Source of the DNA: CAXTTV01 sp964247295
GTDB taxonomy: Bacteria > Chloroflexota > Ktedonobacteria > Ktedonobacterales > Ktedonobacteraceae
Assembly: GCA_964247295.1 (NCBI GenBank)
Contig: CAXTTV010000045.1
Location: 1 to 28,149 of the forward strand
Reading direction: 5' to 3'
Length of the DNA: 28,149 bases
Positions 15,859-24,036 of the stretch are shown in pieces; the stretch's first letter is position 1, and every line of letters begins with the position of its first letter. A model generated the notes under the pieces. That model did no database searches, was not told where the DNA came from, and worked only from the letters and a program-made list of their open reading frames with translations. Position numbers and translations under genes: made by a program.

Positions 15859-17079
15859 GTGAGCGATAACCATGGAGCACTTCTCTATCATCCGATAAAA
15901 GCTCTCAATCACGCGCAAACAATCAGTGGGCTTCATCCTGAACGTCTCTTCCCTGTTCTTTATCCCATCTGGCATGTTGAGGTCCATGCCGACCGGGAAG
16001 AGGGGCGGCCTTATGAACTGATCGAGCGGTATCTTGAACGAGGTATTCTAGAGGGCGGTATAAAAGACGATCATGATCTGGCAACGTTCTTCGGACTGGA
16101 TCATCGGCTGGTGCTGCGAGTGCTCGATTTTTTAGAAACCATTGGGCATGTGAGAAGAGTCAAAGCCTCCTGGGAACTAACGGATCTGGGTCGGCGCTCG
16201 ATCGCCGAGGGCCGCACATTGATCCCCAAGAAAGCTCTGTATACTCTTTATTTTGACGGATTTACCTCCACTCCTCTGTATCAGGAACATTATAGTAAAG
16301 AAGGTGGGCTAAAAAGCCTGACAGCCGATCAGGTGGGAAAACAGATCTGGTGGTACGGGCAACAATTTCGTCCCTTTACCTATCTCGGGTATTGGCGGTC
16401 AGAAGTGTTGCAGCATCTGGAGATAGATAAGGATCGAAACAGATTTAATCTGCCAACGGCTTCAAAAAATCTTCGCGTGAAAGAGGATAGCGTCTTCCAG
16501 GTGTATATCCCTTTGTATATCATCCAGGCAAGAAAGGATAATGGTGTTGTCGATTATCTTGTATACAGCCATATTAAAGGGTTGCGCGATACCTATTTTG
16601 AAGATTACATAAAGAAAGATCAGCAAACCAGACAAATTATTCTTACGGCTCTTCAGAGTGAACAGACTTCAGAGATGCAAAAAATTTGCTCCGAATGGTT
16701 AAAAAATCAGGGATTACCGGAAGTAGTGGCAACGACAACAAGATCAGGGTCATGGCGCATCTCCCTGCCATCTGAGGTATTTCGGCGTGATCACAAAGCT
16801 TTTCAGCTTACTAGAATGGGCAATTACGAACTCTCTAGAGGATATTTTTTTCAGATCTGGTGCGATGAAACAAACCTACGAAGATTGGCTGTCATGGATA
16901 AAGTGCTTAAATTGATAAATCCTCTACAACAAAACAATCGCCAGAAAATAGAAGAGGATCTTCAACGCATCTCACAACAACTAGATATCGGGCAGCCGGG
17001 ACCAGAGCTCTCTACCCTCTTGCGTAGAGCAGAGGTAACCGGCCAGAAACAGTTGGTCCAAATCCTAAAAGATGTATAG
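15859..17079 (+). CDS. Winged-helix-containing protein of unknown family
   Basis: A 406-residue protein starting at GTG 15859, preceded by GAGGAGA with eight-base spacing. Residues about 51-117 look like a winged helix: helix YELIERYLERGIL, then DLATFFGLDHRLVLRVLDFL as a helix-turn-helix, then a wing and ELTDLGRRSI. The N-terminal segment includes YPIWHVEVHAD. Residues 150-330 are mixed alpha/beta with no recognised catalytic motif, and the last 60 residues are helical (KIEEDLQRISQQL...LLRRAEV). It closes the operon with the pseudokinase and helicase and is followed by a duplicated terminator. I do not recognise the family. It might be a regulator, a nucleic-acid-binding specificity subunit, or both. 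Confidence 0.8.
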   Translation: MSDNHGALLYHPIKALNHAQTISGLHPERLFPVLYPIWHVEVHADREEGRPYELIERYLERGILEGGIKDDHDLATFFGLDHRLVLRVLDFLETIGHVRRVKASWELTDLGRRSIAEGRTLIPKKALYTLYFDGFTSTPLYQEHYSKEGGLKSLTADQVGKQIWWYGQQFRPFTYLGYWRSEVLQHLEIDKDRNRFNLPTASKNLRVKEDSVFQVYIPLYIIQARKDNGVVDYLVYSHIKGLRDTYFEDYIKKDQQTRQIILTALQSEQTSEMQKICSEWLKNQGLPEVVATTTRSGSWRISLPSEVFRRDHKAFQLTRMGNYELSRGYFFQIWCDETNLRRLAVMDKVLKLINPLQQNNRQKIEEDLQRISQQLDIGQPGPELSTLLRRAEVTGQKQLVQILKDV

Positions 17080-17109
17080 CAGAAGCCCGGATGATGGTAT
17101 ACAGTTACA

Positions 17110-17187
17110 GGAACTTCGGTGGGCCTCTGCGGAAGCTTCGGTATAGAGCGGAGCAGCGATCAGGGAGGAGAGGTTTTGTACCTCTCC
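17110..17187 (+). repeat. Right copy of 78-bp direct repeat (gh65 3'-end relic)
   Basis: Non-coding here, but it preserves the gh65 reading frame (QELRWASAEASV, stop at about 17142-17144) and terminator. It is about 79% identical to 10121-10198 without gaps. No gh65 body precedes it, so it is either a relic of a second copy or the duplicated edge of an insertion. Confidence 0.85.
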
Positions 17188-17193
17188 TTTTTT
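17167..17193 (+). terminator. Rho-independent terminator of the helicase operon
   Basis: GGAGAGG (17167-17173), loop TTTTGTA, CCTCTCC (17181-17187), then TTTTTT. It ends the plus-strand cassette. The T-run overlaps the stop codon of the convergent ATPase gene at 17192. Confidence 0.9.
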
Positions 17194-17908
17194 ATGCGAG
17201 CACGCCGTCGTGAATACGTACTATCCGGGAAGCAACGCTTACTAATCGGCTATCGTGGGTAGCGATAAGCATACCCATGCCGGTCTGCGCGACAATCTCC
17301 CGTAGCAAGAGGATGATGTTCCGCGCGGTGAGTGAGTCCAGGTTTCCGGTTGGCTCGTCGGCAATAACAAATTTTGGCCGATGCACCAGGGCCCGCGCTA
17401 ACGCCACACGCTGCTGCTCCCCACCCGAGAGCTCCTGGCTGCGGTGTTGCATTTTATCCTTGAGGCCAACACGCTCTAATGTTTCCTGGGCAAGCTGGTT
17501 CCTCTGCTTCGGCGGGACCAGCAGCAATCTCAGGGCGATCTCGACGTTCTCCTGCGCTGTCAGTGTGGGAATCAAATGGGCGTTCTGAAAAAGCAAACCA
17601 ACGTTTTCACGTCTGAGCCGCGCCCTCTGGGCCTCGCTCAGGGGTCTCAGTGGTTGCCCCAGGATGCTGACCTCGCCCTGGTCGGGATTATCCAGACCGG
17701 TAAGAATATTGATCAGGGTGGTTTTACCGGAGCCAGATCTCCCCTGCAAAACCACAAATTCGCCGCTGCCAATGTTCAAGTTGACATTACGCAGAACCTG
17801 AAACATACGACCACCGCTTTTAAAGCTACGGTCAATATTATGAGCCTCGACGATTAGTGAAGGCTGCTGCATCTGATCTCTCTGATCTGGCGTAGAATAT
17901 TGCATCAT
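17192..17908 (-). CDS. ABC transporter ATPase, MacB/LolD type
   Basis: A 238-residue ATPase: Walker A GRSGSGKTT (about 56-64), Q-loop in GLLFQNAHLI, signature LSGGEQQRVALARAL, Walker B FVIADEPTGNLDS and switch histidine in ATHDSRL. The EPTGNLDS and FQNAHLIPTLTAQENV stretches are characteristic of the MacB/LolD/FtsE-like class, which pairs with FtsX-fold permeases. AAAGGA precedes the ATG by about eight bases. It is the last gene of the minus-strand operon, 23 bp after a second ATPase. With that ATPase it probably forms a heterodimeric motor for the single large permease upstream. Confidence 0.93.
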   Translation of the reverse strand: MMQYSTPDQRDQMQQPSLIVEAHNIDRSFKSGGRMFQVLRNVNLNIGSGEFVVLQGRSGSGKTTLINILTGLDNPDQGEVSILGQPLRPLSEAQRARLRRENVGLLFQNAHLIPTLTAQENVEIALRLLLVPPKQRNQLAQETLERVGLKDKMQHRSQELSGGEQQRVALARALVHRPKFVIADEPTGNLDSLTARNIILLLREIVAQTGMGMLIATHDSRLVSVASRIVRIHDGVLA

Positions 17909-17931
17909 GCTGTTTTCCTTTCAATCAGCTT

Positions 17932-19110
17932 CTAGCGATAATGATAAAGGTTATTGGCATCTGGGACAGTTGAAGGGATGGGCGAGGGCCAGAGCTGTAC
18001 ATGGGAACGTGCGATTCGTATGTACGCTCTTCCCTTAAAGGGCAATTGTTGCAGAGCTACCGACGGCAATTGCAACCGCCCAACTCGATCCACAAAAACA
18101 GTTTCCCGATGAGTTTGCATGGAAAGACCGATGACAGCGCTACCAGCATTGGCCGAGGGCTGCTGTGAATAGAAATCACCCATACCCGCTGGCCAGATCT
18201 CAAGATGATCGGGAGCTTGATGCACCTCGGCTCGTCCCCGCAGAGCGATCCTCTCTATTACCTCGGTTGGGAGTTGCAGCAGGCCCGTCCGATCAATGTA
18301 GATTGACTCCTGGTGGGTCTCTTCCGATAAACCAATTACCGAGCTCTCCCACCCCGATCCGGGCATGGGCATTATCGGCTGCGTCTGAAAGTTGCCTTGA
18401 CTCTGCGGCTGCTCGCGACGAACCGTCTCGGTGCTGGTTCGACCATCTCGGATGGCGATGGTGCGATCCACCAGTTGCGCGACGGCAAGATCATGGGTCA
18501 CGATCAGAATTGTCATACCTAACTGCTGATTAATATAGCGGAAAAGCGACATAATCTCCTGGGTGGTGGTTGAGTCTAGCTCGCCCGTGGGTTCGTCCGC
18601 CAGCAAGAGCGCTGGCCTATTAACCAGGGCCACGGCGATGGCGACCCGCTGTTGCTGCCCACCGGAGAGCTCAACCGGGCGTCTGTTCGCGTGCTCCGAT
18701 AGACCGACCAGATTCAGCAACTCACGGGCGTACTGCTTGCTTTGGCTGGCACCGGTACCATTCAGCATCTGTGGCAAAATGATGTTTTCTACTACTGTAA
18801 GATCGGATAGAAGATTTCGACCGCTCTGCTGCCAGATGTGACCGATAATCTGGCTTCGATATCGGGTCCGCTCCTCGGGATTCAGATGGGTCAAGTCATG
18901 GCCGGCGACGGTAATCTTCCCGGCACTGGGGGTATCCAGGCCGCCCAGAATGTTCATCAGGGTGGATTTTCCGGAGCCAGAGGCCCCAACGATTGCGCTC
19001 ATCTCGCCCTTGTAAATTTCCAGATCCAGGCCCTGAAGGGCCACGGTCTCCAGATCGCCAGCCTTGTAAATTTTGATAAGATTATCGCAGATTACTAGTT
19101 GTTCGCGCAT
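17932..19110 (-). CDS. ABC transporter ATPase with two C-terminal AbrB-like repeats
   Basis: Residues 1-230 are a MacB/LolD-type ATPase: Walker A GASGSGKST (42-50), signature LSGGQQQRVAIA (about 148-159), Walker B LLLADEPTGELDS and TTHDLAV-like VTHDLAV. The last 160 residues are extra for this family. They contain two copies, about 257-307 and 325-375, of a 50-residue unit (VIGLS...TH.E...DR.G.LQLP......GRA.......L.IWP). The core DRVGRLQLP looks like the AbrB/SpoVT swapped-hairpin (VDxxGRIxLP) fold. AGGAGGAG gives a strong ribosome-binding site. The repeats may mediate dimerisation or DNA/partner binding. Operon position is between the permease and the second ATPase. Confidence 0.9.
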   Translation of the reverse strand: MREQLVICDNLIKIYKAGDLETVALQGLDLEIYKGEMSAIVGASGSGKSTLMNILGGLDTPSAGKITVAGHDLTHLNPEERTRYRSQIIGHIWQQSGRNLLSDLTVVENIILPQMLNGTGASQSKQYARELLNLVGLSEHANRRPVELSGGQQQRVAIAVALVNRPALLLADEPTGELDSTTTQEIMSLFRYINQQLGMTILIVTHDLAVAQLVDRTIAIRDGRTSTETVRREQPQSQGNFQTQPIMPMPGSGWESSVIGLSEETHQESIYIDRTGLLQLPTEVIERIALRGRAEVHQAPDHLEIWPAGMGDFYSQQPSANAGSAVIGLSMQTHRETVFVDRVGRLQLPSVALQQLPFKGRAYIRIARSHVQLWPSPIPSTVPDANNLYHYR

Positions 19111-19123
19111 ACTCTCCTCCTTG

Positions 19124-19149
19124 GCAGAGCAGCATTGAAGCTGCTCTGC
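19124..19149 (-). other. Perfect intercistronic hairpin before the ATPase gene
   Basis: GCAGAGCAGC (19124-19133), loop ATTGAA, GCTGCTCTGC (19140-19149): a perfect 10-bp stem between permease and ATPase genes, ending seven to eight bases before the strong AGGAGGAG site. No T-run follows on the minus strand. It may stabilise the downstream mRNA or tune the ratio of permease to ATPase. Confidence 0.6.
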
Positions 19150-19169
19150 TCTCTATTTCCTTCAGGTAT

Positions 19170-22100
19170 TTAATCCTCATTGAGGCGCAACGTCTTACCA
19201 AAGGTGGTTCGTGCTCCAGAGCGGGACATAAGCAAGAAGACGAAAACACAAATCACCATAAAAATGAGTAACATCAGGCCAATCCATTCAAGTGGAATAG
19301 GTGCACTCTTTTGGATTGGTAGATCCGTAGTTCCACCTGAGGAAACAGATTCCTGCAAGTAGTTCACTATGACAAAGCTTGGGGCCACCAGCAATGTCAG
19401 TAACCAGCCAATCAACAGACCAATGATCAGGGCAAACAGAAAGGTAATCCCTTGTTCTAAGAACAGGATGTGCGAGATCTGACTGGGGGTCATACCCAGG
19501 GCACGCAGAATGGAGAACCCCATCAATCGCTGTTTGACGCTCAACCAGGCCGTCAATCCGACGCCAATCAAGGCGATTGCGAGAGCAACGATCAGACTAA
19601 GCACAAACGTTCCCTGGATGGCGATCTTCAATGGCGAAGTCTCCCCCTGATCAACCAGGGCACGGCGATCCTGAAAGCCCGGAAAGCTCTGGCGCACTGC
19701 TGCCAGCGAACGAGCATCGTTCCCAGTAGCAAGCCAGAGATAATTCGGTTGGATCTGAGACCCCTGGTTTTTGTGAGAGTAGACACCAGCGTAGGTCTGA
19801 TAATCCAGGAACATATGGTCATTGATCGCCCTACTCCGTGAGTCATGGACTCTGAGCGGGTTACTCGTTTGTGCGAGCGCAACAAAGGTCAGATTCTGGA
19901 AATGTAGATTCTTTGTGGAAAGCGTAAATTTGGCCCCTGGCCTCAGTCCGAGGTCATTCCATAAATTGGCGTTCGCAACTATAGGAATCTCGTTATTTTT
20001 GATTGCAGTATCCCGTTGTGCGATCAGTTGATCAGTTAGAGATTTCAAGGATTGATCACTATAAGCTGAAGACAAGCTCGAAGTGCGAGCATACGTATCA
20101 GAATCAACGGCCAGGATGCTGATCGTTCCAAAAGAACTATTGCCTTCAGTTGTATCTTGATAACCCAGAGTCGCGGATCGGGCTCCAGGTGTAGAGGAGT
20201 AATGGGCTTGAAGATCTTTCAAGCTCTGTTTTGGATTGGAGACAACTATTGTTCCACTGAGATCAGCTCCTACCTGATAGGCTGCTACTTCCTGAATTCG
20301 GGCCTCCTGAGTCGCTATAAAAGAGGAAACATACATCCCGGTCGCCAGTGCCAGGGCCAGCAACAAAATCAGACGCAAGGTTGCTTTCGGCTGCCGTTCC
20401 AGTTGAGCAAAGGCCAGCAGGCCAGGAGCCCCTTTCGACCCGCTCATCAGTCGCGTTCCCAGATGGATCAACCAGGGAAAGATCCGCAGACAGAGCAGCG
20501 AGGTTGCGAGTACCAGAATTGGAGCCCCTAGGAGCGCCAGCGGGGCCAGCGTTATATTGGTACTGACACTGGACTGCGTAAGCAATTGGTAGTAGACAAT
20601 TCCAGCTCCAAAAAGCCCCAGGACGAGCAGATCCAGGTAGAGACGTTTCCATAAAGGAACCTGATTACTGCGTGAATTGATCCGTCGCAGCGTCACAATA
20701 TCGATCTGCGAGGCGCGCCTCAACGAAGCGAGCATGACAATTAAAGCAATAACTACAGTTATCAGAGCCAGAAGCAGCTCCTGCCTTAACGTCCCTGGCA
20801 GATTGCTCGTGACCGCCATAAAGGTATTTGCCACCGTAGTTTTCAATAACATCTGTCCGATCAGGCTTACCACCAGGACCGCGAATGCAGGTCCAGCGAC
20901 CAGAGCAACCAGACCAAGAACCAGGCCTTGCCAGGCAAAAGCTCCAAAGATATGCCGCTGAGTCGCTCCCCGGCTACGCAGAACGACAATTGTATTCAAC
21001 TGCCGCTCAACCAGGATATTCGCAAGCAAGCTCACCATAAAAAGAGCCAGACCAAGAATAGAGAGCAATAACAGGATTACCACGACCTGTTCAAAGGGTA
21101 TAAATGACCGATACTTATCAAGCTGATCCATGGCTGGAGAGAGCACTTCCAGAGAGAGAATATGTGGGTCCTGAATGCTATTCTGAGAACTGAGAGTTCT
21201 ATATGGTTGCAGAATATCTTTTAGATTATTAGCATCCAGATGCGAGACAGCAATTGGATAGACCAAGTACACACGAAAAAGCGGATCTATACCATTCAGG
21301 CCCCCACCACCACTGGTTGCGGCATTGAAGCGCAGTGGCAGGGTCTCTGGACGAGCTACAGTCATGTGCGAACGTGAAGTTGAAGTCGAGGATCTAAAAG
21401 TTGCCCCCTCCATTTGCGCTGTGGGCTGAATAACCTGCCCCGGAGTGGGATTAGGCTGAGAGATTTGAATGGCAGCGGCCTGGGACTTGAGCGCGGGTAG
21501 TGAGGCAAGAACGTAGTTGGTGTTCATGGCCCCATCAACACCATCCTGGTTATCCGGTGTTGCCGAGATTATATGCCAGAAATTGCCGACAGTGGAACGC
21601 ACCGCCATAATCCCAACAATATGCACATTCCAGACCGTTGAACCTGCTGCAATCGGGAAACGTACCTGCCGGGTAGTCCCCAATGTAAGCCCGAGTTTAT
21701 TGGCAACCGCCTGCGTTATTGCTACCTCAATCTCTTGATTACTAGAGGTCTGAGGCAAACGTCCTTGAAGGACCGTTACCTGTTGTGAAAACTGCGAGGG
21801 CTCATAGCCATAGATGTTCATATATTCTTGAGGTAGAGCCCGACCGGTTCCGTTCTCTAAGAGTTGCAATTGAGGAGTCGCAAGCGTAACCTGGGCGTTA
21901 CCAGCCAGGTAGTTCGTTAGAGACTGACGCACATCCCGATCCAGCCTCTGGCTCGTTCGATCTATCAAAGCAGGGGTTGGCTGATCAGTATACATGGTAG
22001 CAGTAATTATCGGGCCACCCGGAGTCTGACTGATCATCCGTTGAAGTCCAATCTTCAAAGTCACCTGCGAGAACAACGGAACCGCGCAGACCAGGCCGAC

Positions 22101-22235
22101 AGAGACAACCATTCCACAAAGAATCACAAGCAACAGTCCCCAGGTCTGCTGAAAAAGCTTCCGGGCCAGCAGAAGAATCGCTGGCAGTAGTGTCACACTT
22201 CTCTGGCGTGTCAGCTTCAAGGCAGGCGTAGCCAT
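19170..22235 (-). CDS. Large FtsX-family ABC transporter permease
   Basis: A 1021-residue membrane protein with the duplicated FtsX layout. Helix 1 lies at about 33-55. A large extracytoplasmic region (about 57-380) is followed by a first membrane bundle starting at FEQVVVILLLLSILGLALF (about 384-510). Further helices occupy about 545-655, a second extracytoplasmic region about 660-880, and the last bundle about 895-1012 (LIVALAIALIGVGLTAWLSV; FLFALIIGLLIGWLLTLLV; IGLMLLIFMVICVFVFLLM). The sequence GFSILRALGMTPSQI is the FtsX coupling motif. AAGGAG precedes the ATG. Two ATPase genes follow immediately, so it is the membrane core of a MacB-like transporter or envelope-stress complex. Both halves are in one chain, unlike the homodimeric MacB. 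Substrate unknown. Confidence 0.92.
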   Translation of the reverse strand: MATPALKLTRQRSVTLLPAILLLARKLFQQTWGLLLVILCGMVVSVGLVCAVPLFSQVTLKIGLQRMISQTPGGPIITATMYTDQPTPALIDRTSQRLDRDVRQSLTNYLAGNAQVTLATPQLQLLENGTGRALPQEYMNIYGYEPSQFSQQVTVLQGRLPQTSSNQEIEVAITQAVANKLGLTLGTTRQVRFPIAAGSTVWNVHIVGIMAVRSTVGNFWHIISATPDNQDGVDGAMNTNYVLASLPALKSQAAAIQISQPNPTPGQVIQPTAQMEGATFRSSTSTSRSHMTVARPETLPLRFNAATSGGGGLNGIDPLFRVYLVYPIAVSHLDANNLKDILQPYRTLSSQNSIQDPHILSLEVLSPAMDQLDKYRSFIPFEQVVVILLLLSILGLALFMVSLLANILVERQLNTIVVLRSRGATQRHIFGAFAWQGLVLGLVALVAGPAFAVLVVSLIGQMLLKTTVANTFMAVTSNLPGTLRQELLLALITVVIALIVMLASLRRASQIDIVTLRRINSRSNQVPLWKRLYLDLLVLGLFGAGIVYYQLLTQSSVSTNITLAPLALLGAPILVLATSLLCLRIFPWLIHLGTRLMSGSKGAPGLLAFAQLERQPKATLRLILLLALALATGMYVSSFIATQEARIQEVAAYQVGADLSGTIVVSNPKQSLKDLQAHYSSTPGARSATLGYQDTTEGNSSFGTISILAVDSDTYARTSSLSSAYSDQSLKSLTDQLIAQRDTAIKNNEIPIVANANLWNDLGLRPGAKFTLSTKNLHFQNLTFVALAQTSNPLRVHDSRSRAINDHMFLDYQTYAGVYSHKNQGSQIQPNYLWLATGNDARSLAAVRQSFPGFQDRRALVDQGETSPLKIAIQGTFVLSLIVALAIALIGVGLTAWLSVKQRLMGFSILRALGMTPSQISHILFLEQGITFLFALIIGLLIGWLLTLLVAPSFVIVNYLQESVSSGGTTDLPIQKSAPIPLEWIGLMLLIFMVICVFVFLLMSRSGARTTFGKTLRLNED

Positions 22236-22274
22236 AATATAAAACTCCTTTTTTATCGCAACTCATAAGAGTGC

Positions 22275-23321
22275 TTAAACAGTATATCCAGATTTCCATT
22301 GTCCAGATTGATAATGATAAATACTCTCAATGTCACCCACAATCCAGCCTTCATCCGGTGTCATCATCGTCAGCGCATACCAGATGTGCAGGGAAGCGAA
22401 GGGGAGCGGAGCCTCTTGCCAAACCTCATTGCTGTATGTCAAAATCATTCCATCACCGCCAATCCAACCTGAACGGATCGAGGTTGGCCCAACTGACCAG
22501 AGCGTTTTGGGTGCTAAAGGTCGACCATCAGCCGCAAATGCTTTGACCTGCGACCAGCTTCCCTCGCGATAGTGCAGGATCGTTCCCTGACGGCCTACAG
22601 CCCAGCCCTCCTGAGATGAAATCATCGAGACACTATTAAGTGTCTGTGTCGTCGGGCTTTTTACCATCTGCCAGTGATTCTGGCTATAGTGCAAAATCGT
22701 CCCGTTGCCACCTACGGCCCAACCATCCTGAGACGAGATCATTGAAATCCCGAGAAGATCTGATGTCGTTGGACTGGAGTACGAGCGCCACTGCTGATCC
22801 TGATAGTGCAGGAGACTTCCACTAAAACCTACCGCCCAACCGTCCTGGTCAGACAACATGGCAAGATTACAAAGAATGGCGTTTGTGGGAGCCTTTGAGA
22901 AGCTCCAATGCTGTCCTTGATAATGAGCCATCTGTCCAGCATACCCAACAGCCCAACCATCTTGCGATGAAGACATTGAAATTCCAAGCAGAGGCACAGT
23001 AACTGAAGCGTCCGCAACCCAGCTCCCATTTTGATACCGCAAAATCAGACCCAGGGACGGCACCACACGACGGAGATGCTCACGCTGATCGTCGATGAGT
23101 GTAAAAGTTCCGCCCACAGCCCAGGCTACGTTCGCAGATGGCACAGAAACACTATAGAGCGCGGTCCCCTCCGCGAATGATGAAGCGGCCACCGGCAGTT
23201 CCGAGGCCGATGAATCGGAGGAGGAGGAAGAGGGCCCCACTCGCGCTTGCCATATGCGAAATGAGACCAGTAACAATGCCAGAATTATCAATGGTAGATA
23301 GCGTAGAGCGTAGCGCCGCAT
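22275..23321 (-). CDS. Membrane-anchored seven-repeat beta-propeller (YCF48/BNR-like)
   Basis: A 348-residue protein with an N-terminal membrane anchor (PLIILALLLVSFRIW, about 10-24) and a Ser-rich linker. Seven repeats follow, each with a GWAVG-like signature: AWAVGG, GWAVGY, GWAVGF, GWAVGG, GWAVGR, GWIGGD and GWIVGD. Each is typically followed by a strand such as G-x-x-x-HY-x-x-x-W about eight residues later. Seven such units match the seven-bladed YCF48/BNR-type propeller, facing outside the cell. GGAGAAAGGAAAC precedes the ATG. It lies between the response regulator (58 bp away) and the permease (39 bp), so it probably serves as an external binding or sensory subunit of this system. The ligand is unknown. 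Confidence 0.88.
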   Translation of the reverse strand: MRRYALRYLPLIILALLLVSFRIWQARVGPSSSSSDSSASELPVAASSFAEGTALYSVSVPSANVAWAVGGTFTLIDDQREHLRRVVPSLGLILRYQNGSWVADASVTVPLLGISMSSSQDGWAVGYAGQMAHYQGQHWSFSKAPTNAILCNLAMLSDQDGWAVGFSGSLLHYQDQQWRSYSSPTTSDLLGISMISSQDGWAVGGNGTILHYSQNHWQMVKSPTTQTLNSVSMISSQEGWAVGRQGTILHYREGSWSQVKAFAADGRPLAPKTLWSVGPTSIRSGWIGGDGMILTYSNEVWQEAPLPFASLHIWYALTMMTPDEGWIVGDIESIYHYQSGQWKSGYTV

Positions 23322-23379
23322 TCAATGTTTCCTTTCTCCGATACTTTTCCGTTGAGTTGAGTGGGCCAATAAATATGTG

Positions 23380-24036
23380 CTAAAGATCGATATCACCTAG
23401 CGATATCAACCCTTGCTTTAGCGCGTAAAACACAGCCTGAGTTCGATGGGCGAGTTGGAGCTTGGTGAGAATATTGCCCACGTGCGACTTCACCGTCTCG
23501 GGACTCACTACCATGATCTCCGCAATCTCTTTGTTTGTCCGGAACAGGGCCAGATGTTGCAAAACCTCCTGCTCACGTTCCGAGAGGATCGGCTGCGACC
23601 TCGTACTCTGAGCCAACTCTTTCAGCACAACATCCGCGATCTGAGGATCAAGCGCGGACTGGCCTCGGGCCGCACCCCGGATCGACTCTAGCAACACATC
23701 GGGCGCGGCATCCTTGCGCACATAGCCGATGGCTCCGGCCCGCAAAGCCGCGATCACCCTGGCCTCATCCGTATAGCTAGTCAGGGCCACAACCTGAGTA
23801 AGGGGACGTAACCTCCGCACCTGACGGATCGCCTCGATCCCATCCATCCCACCGGGCATCAACAGATCCATCACTACCACATCGGGGGCCCAGCCCCCGA
23901 TCTCGCGCAGAGCCTCCTCGCCGCTGGATGCCTCACCTACAATCACTAGATCGGGAAACGACTCTAGATAGATTCTCAAGCCACGTCGGACCACCTTATG
24001 ATCATCGACCAGCACAATACGGATCGCATCAGACAT
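23380..24036 (-). CDS. NarL/FixJ-family response regulator
   Basis: A 218-residue regulator. The receiver domain (1-125) has the acidic pair DD at 11-12, phospho-acceptor D57 in VVVMDLLMPG, T/S in ALTSYT and K in GYVRKDA. A LuxR-type helix-turn-helix follows at about 150-210: LSEREQEVLQHLA, TNKEIAEIMVVSPETVKSHVGNILTKL. All phosphorylation residues are intact. Its ATG overlaps the end of the histidine kinase gene by eight bases, so the two are co-translated cognate partners. It would activate transcription when phosphorylated. A candidate binding site is the dyad at 25835-25854 upstream of its own operon. Confidence 0.95.
   Translation of the reverse strand: MSDAIRIVLVDDHKVVRRGLRIYLESFPDLVIVGEASSGEEALREIGGWAPDVVVMDLLMPGGMDGIEAIRQVRRLRPLTQVVALTSYTDEARVIAALRAGAIGYVRKDAAPDVLLESIRGAARGQSALDPQIADVVLKELAQSTRSQPILSEREQEVLQHLALFRTNKEIAEIMVVSPETVKSHVGNILTKLQLAHRTQAVFYALKQGLISLGDIDL

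Noticed and set aside
22275..23321. Repeated GWAVG-coding DNA as a possible nucleotide repeat or CRISPR-like array
   Set aside because: Spacing and sequence are explained by seven propeller blades in one coding frame; no CRISPR repeats are present anywhere in the window.
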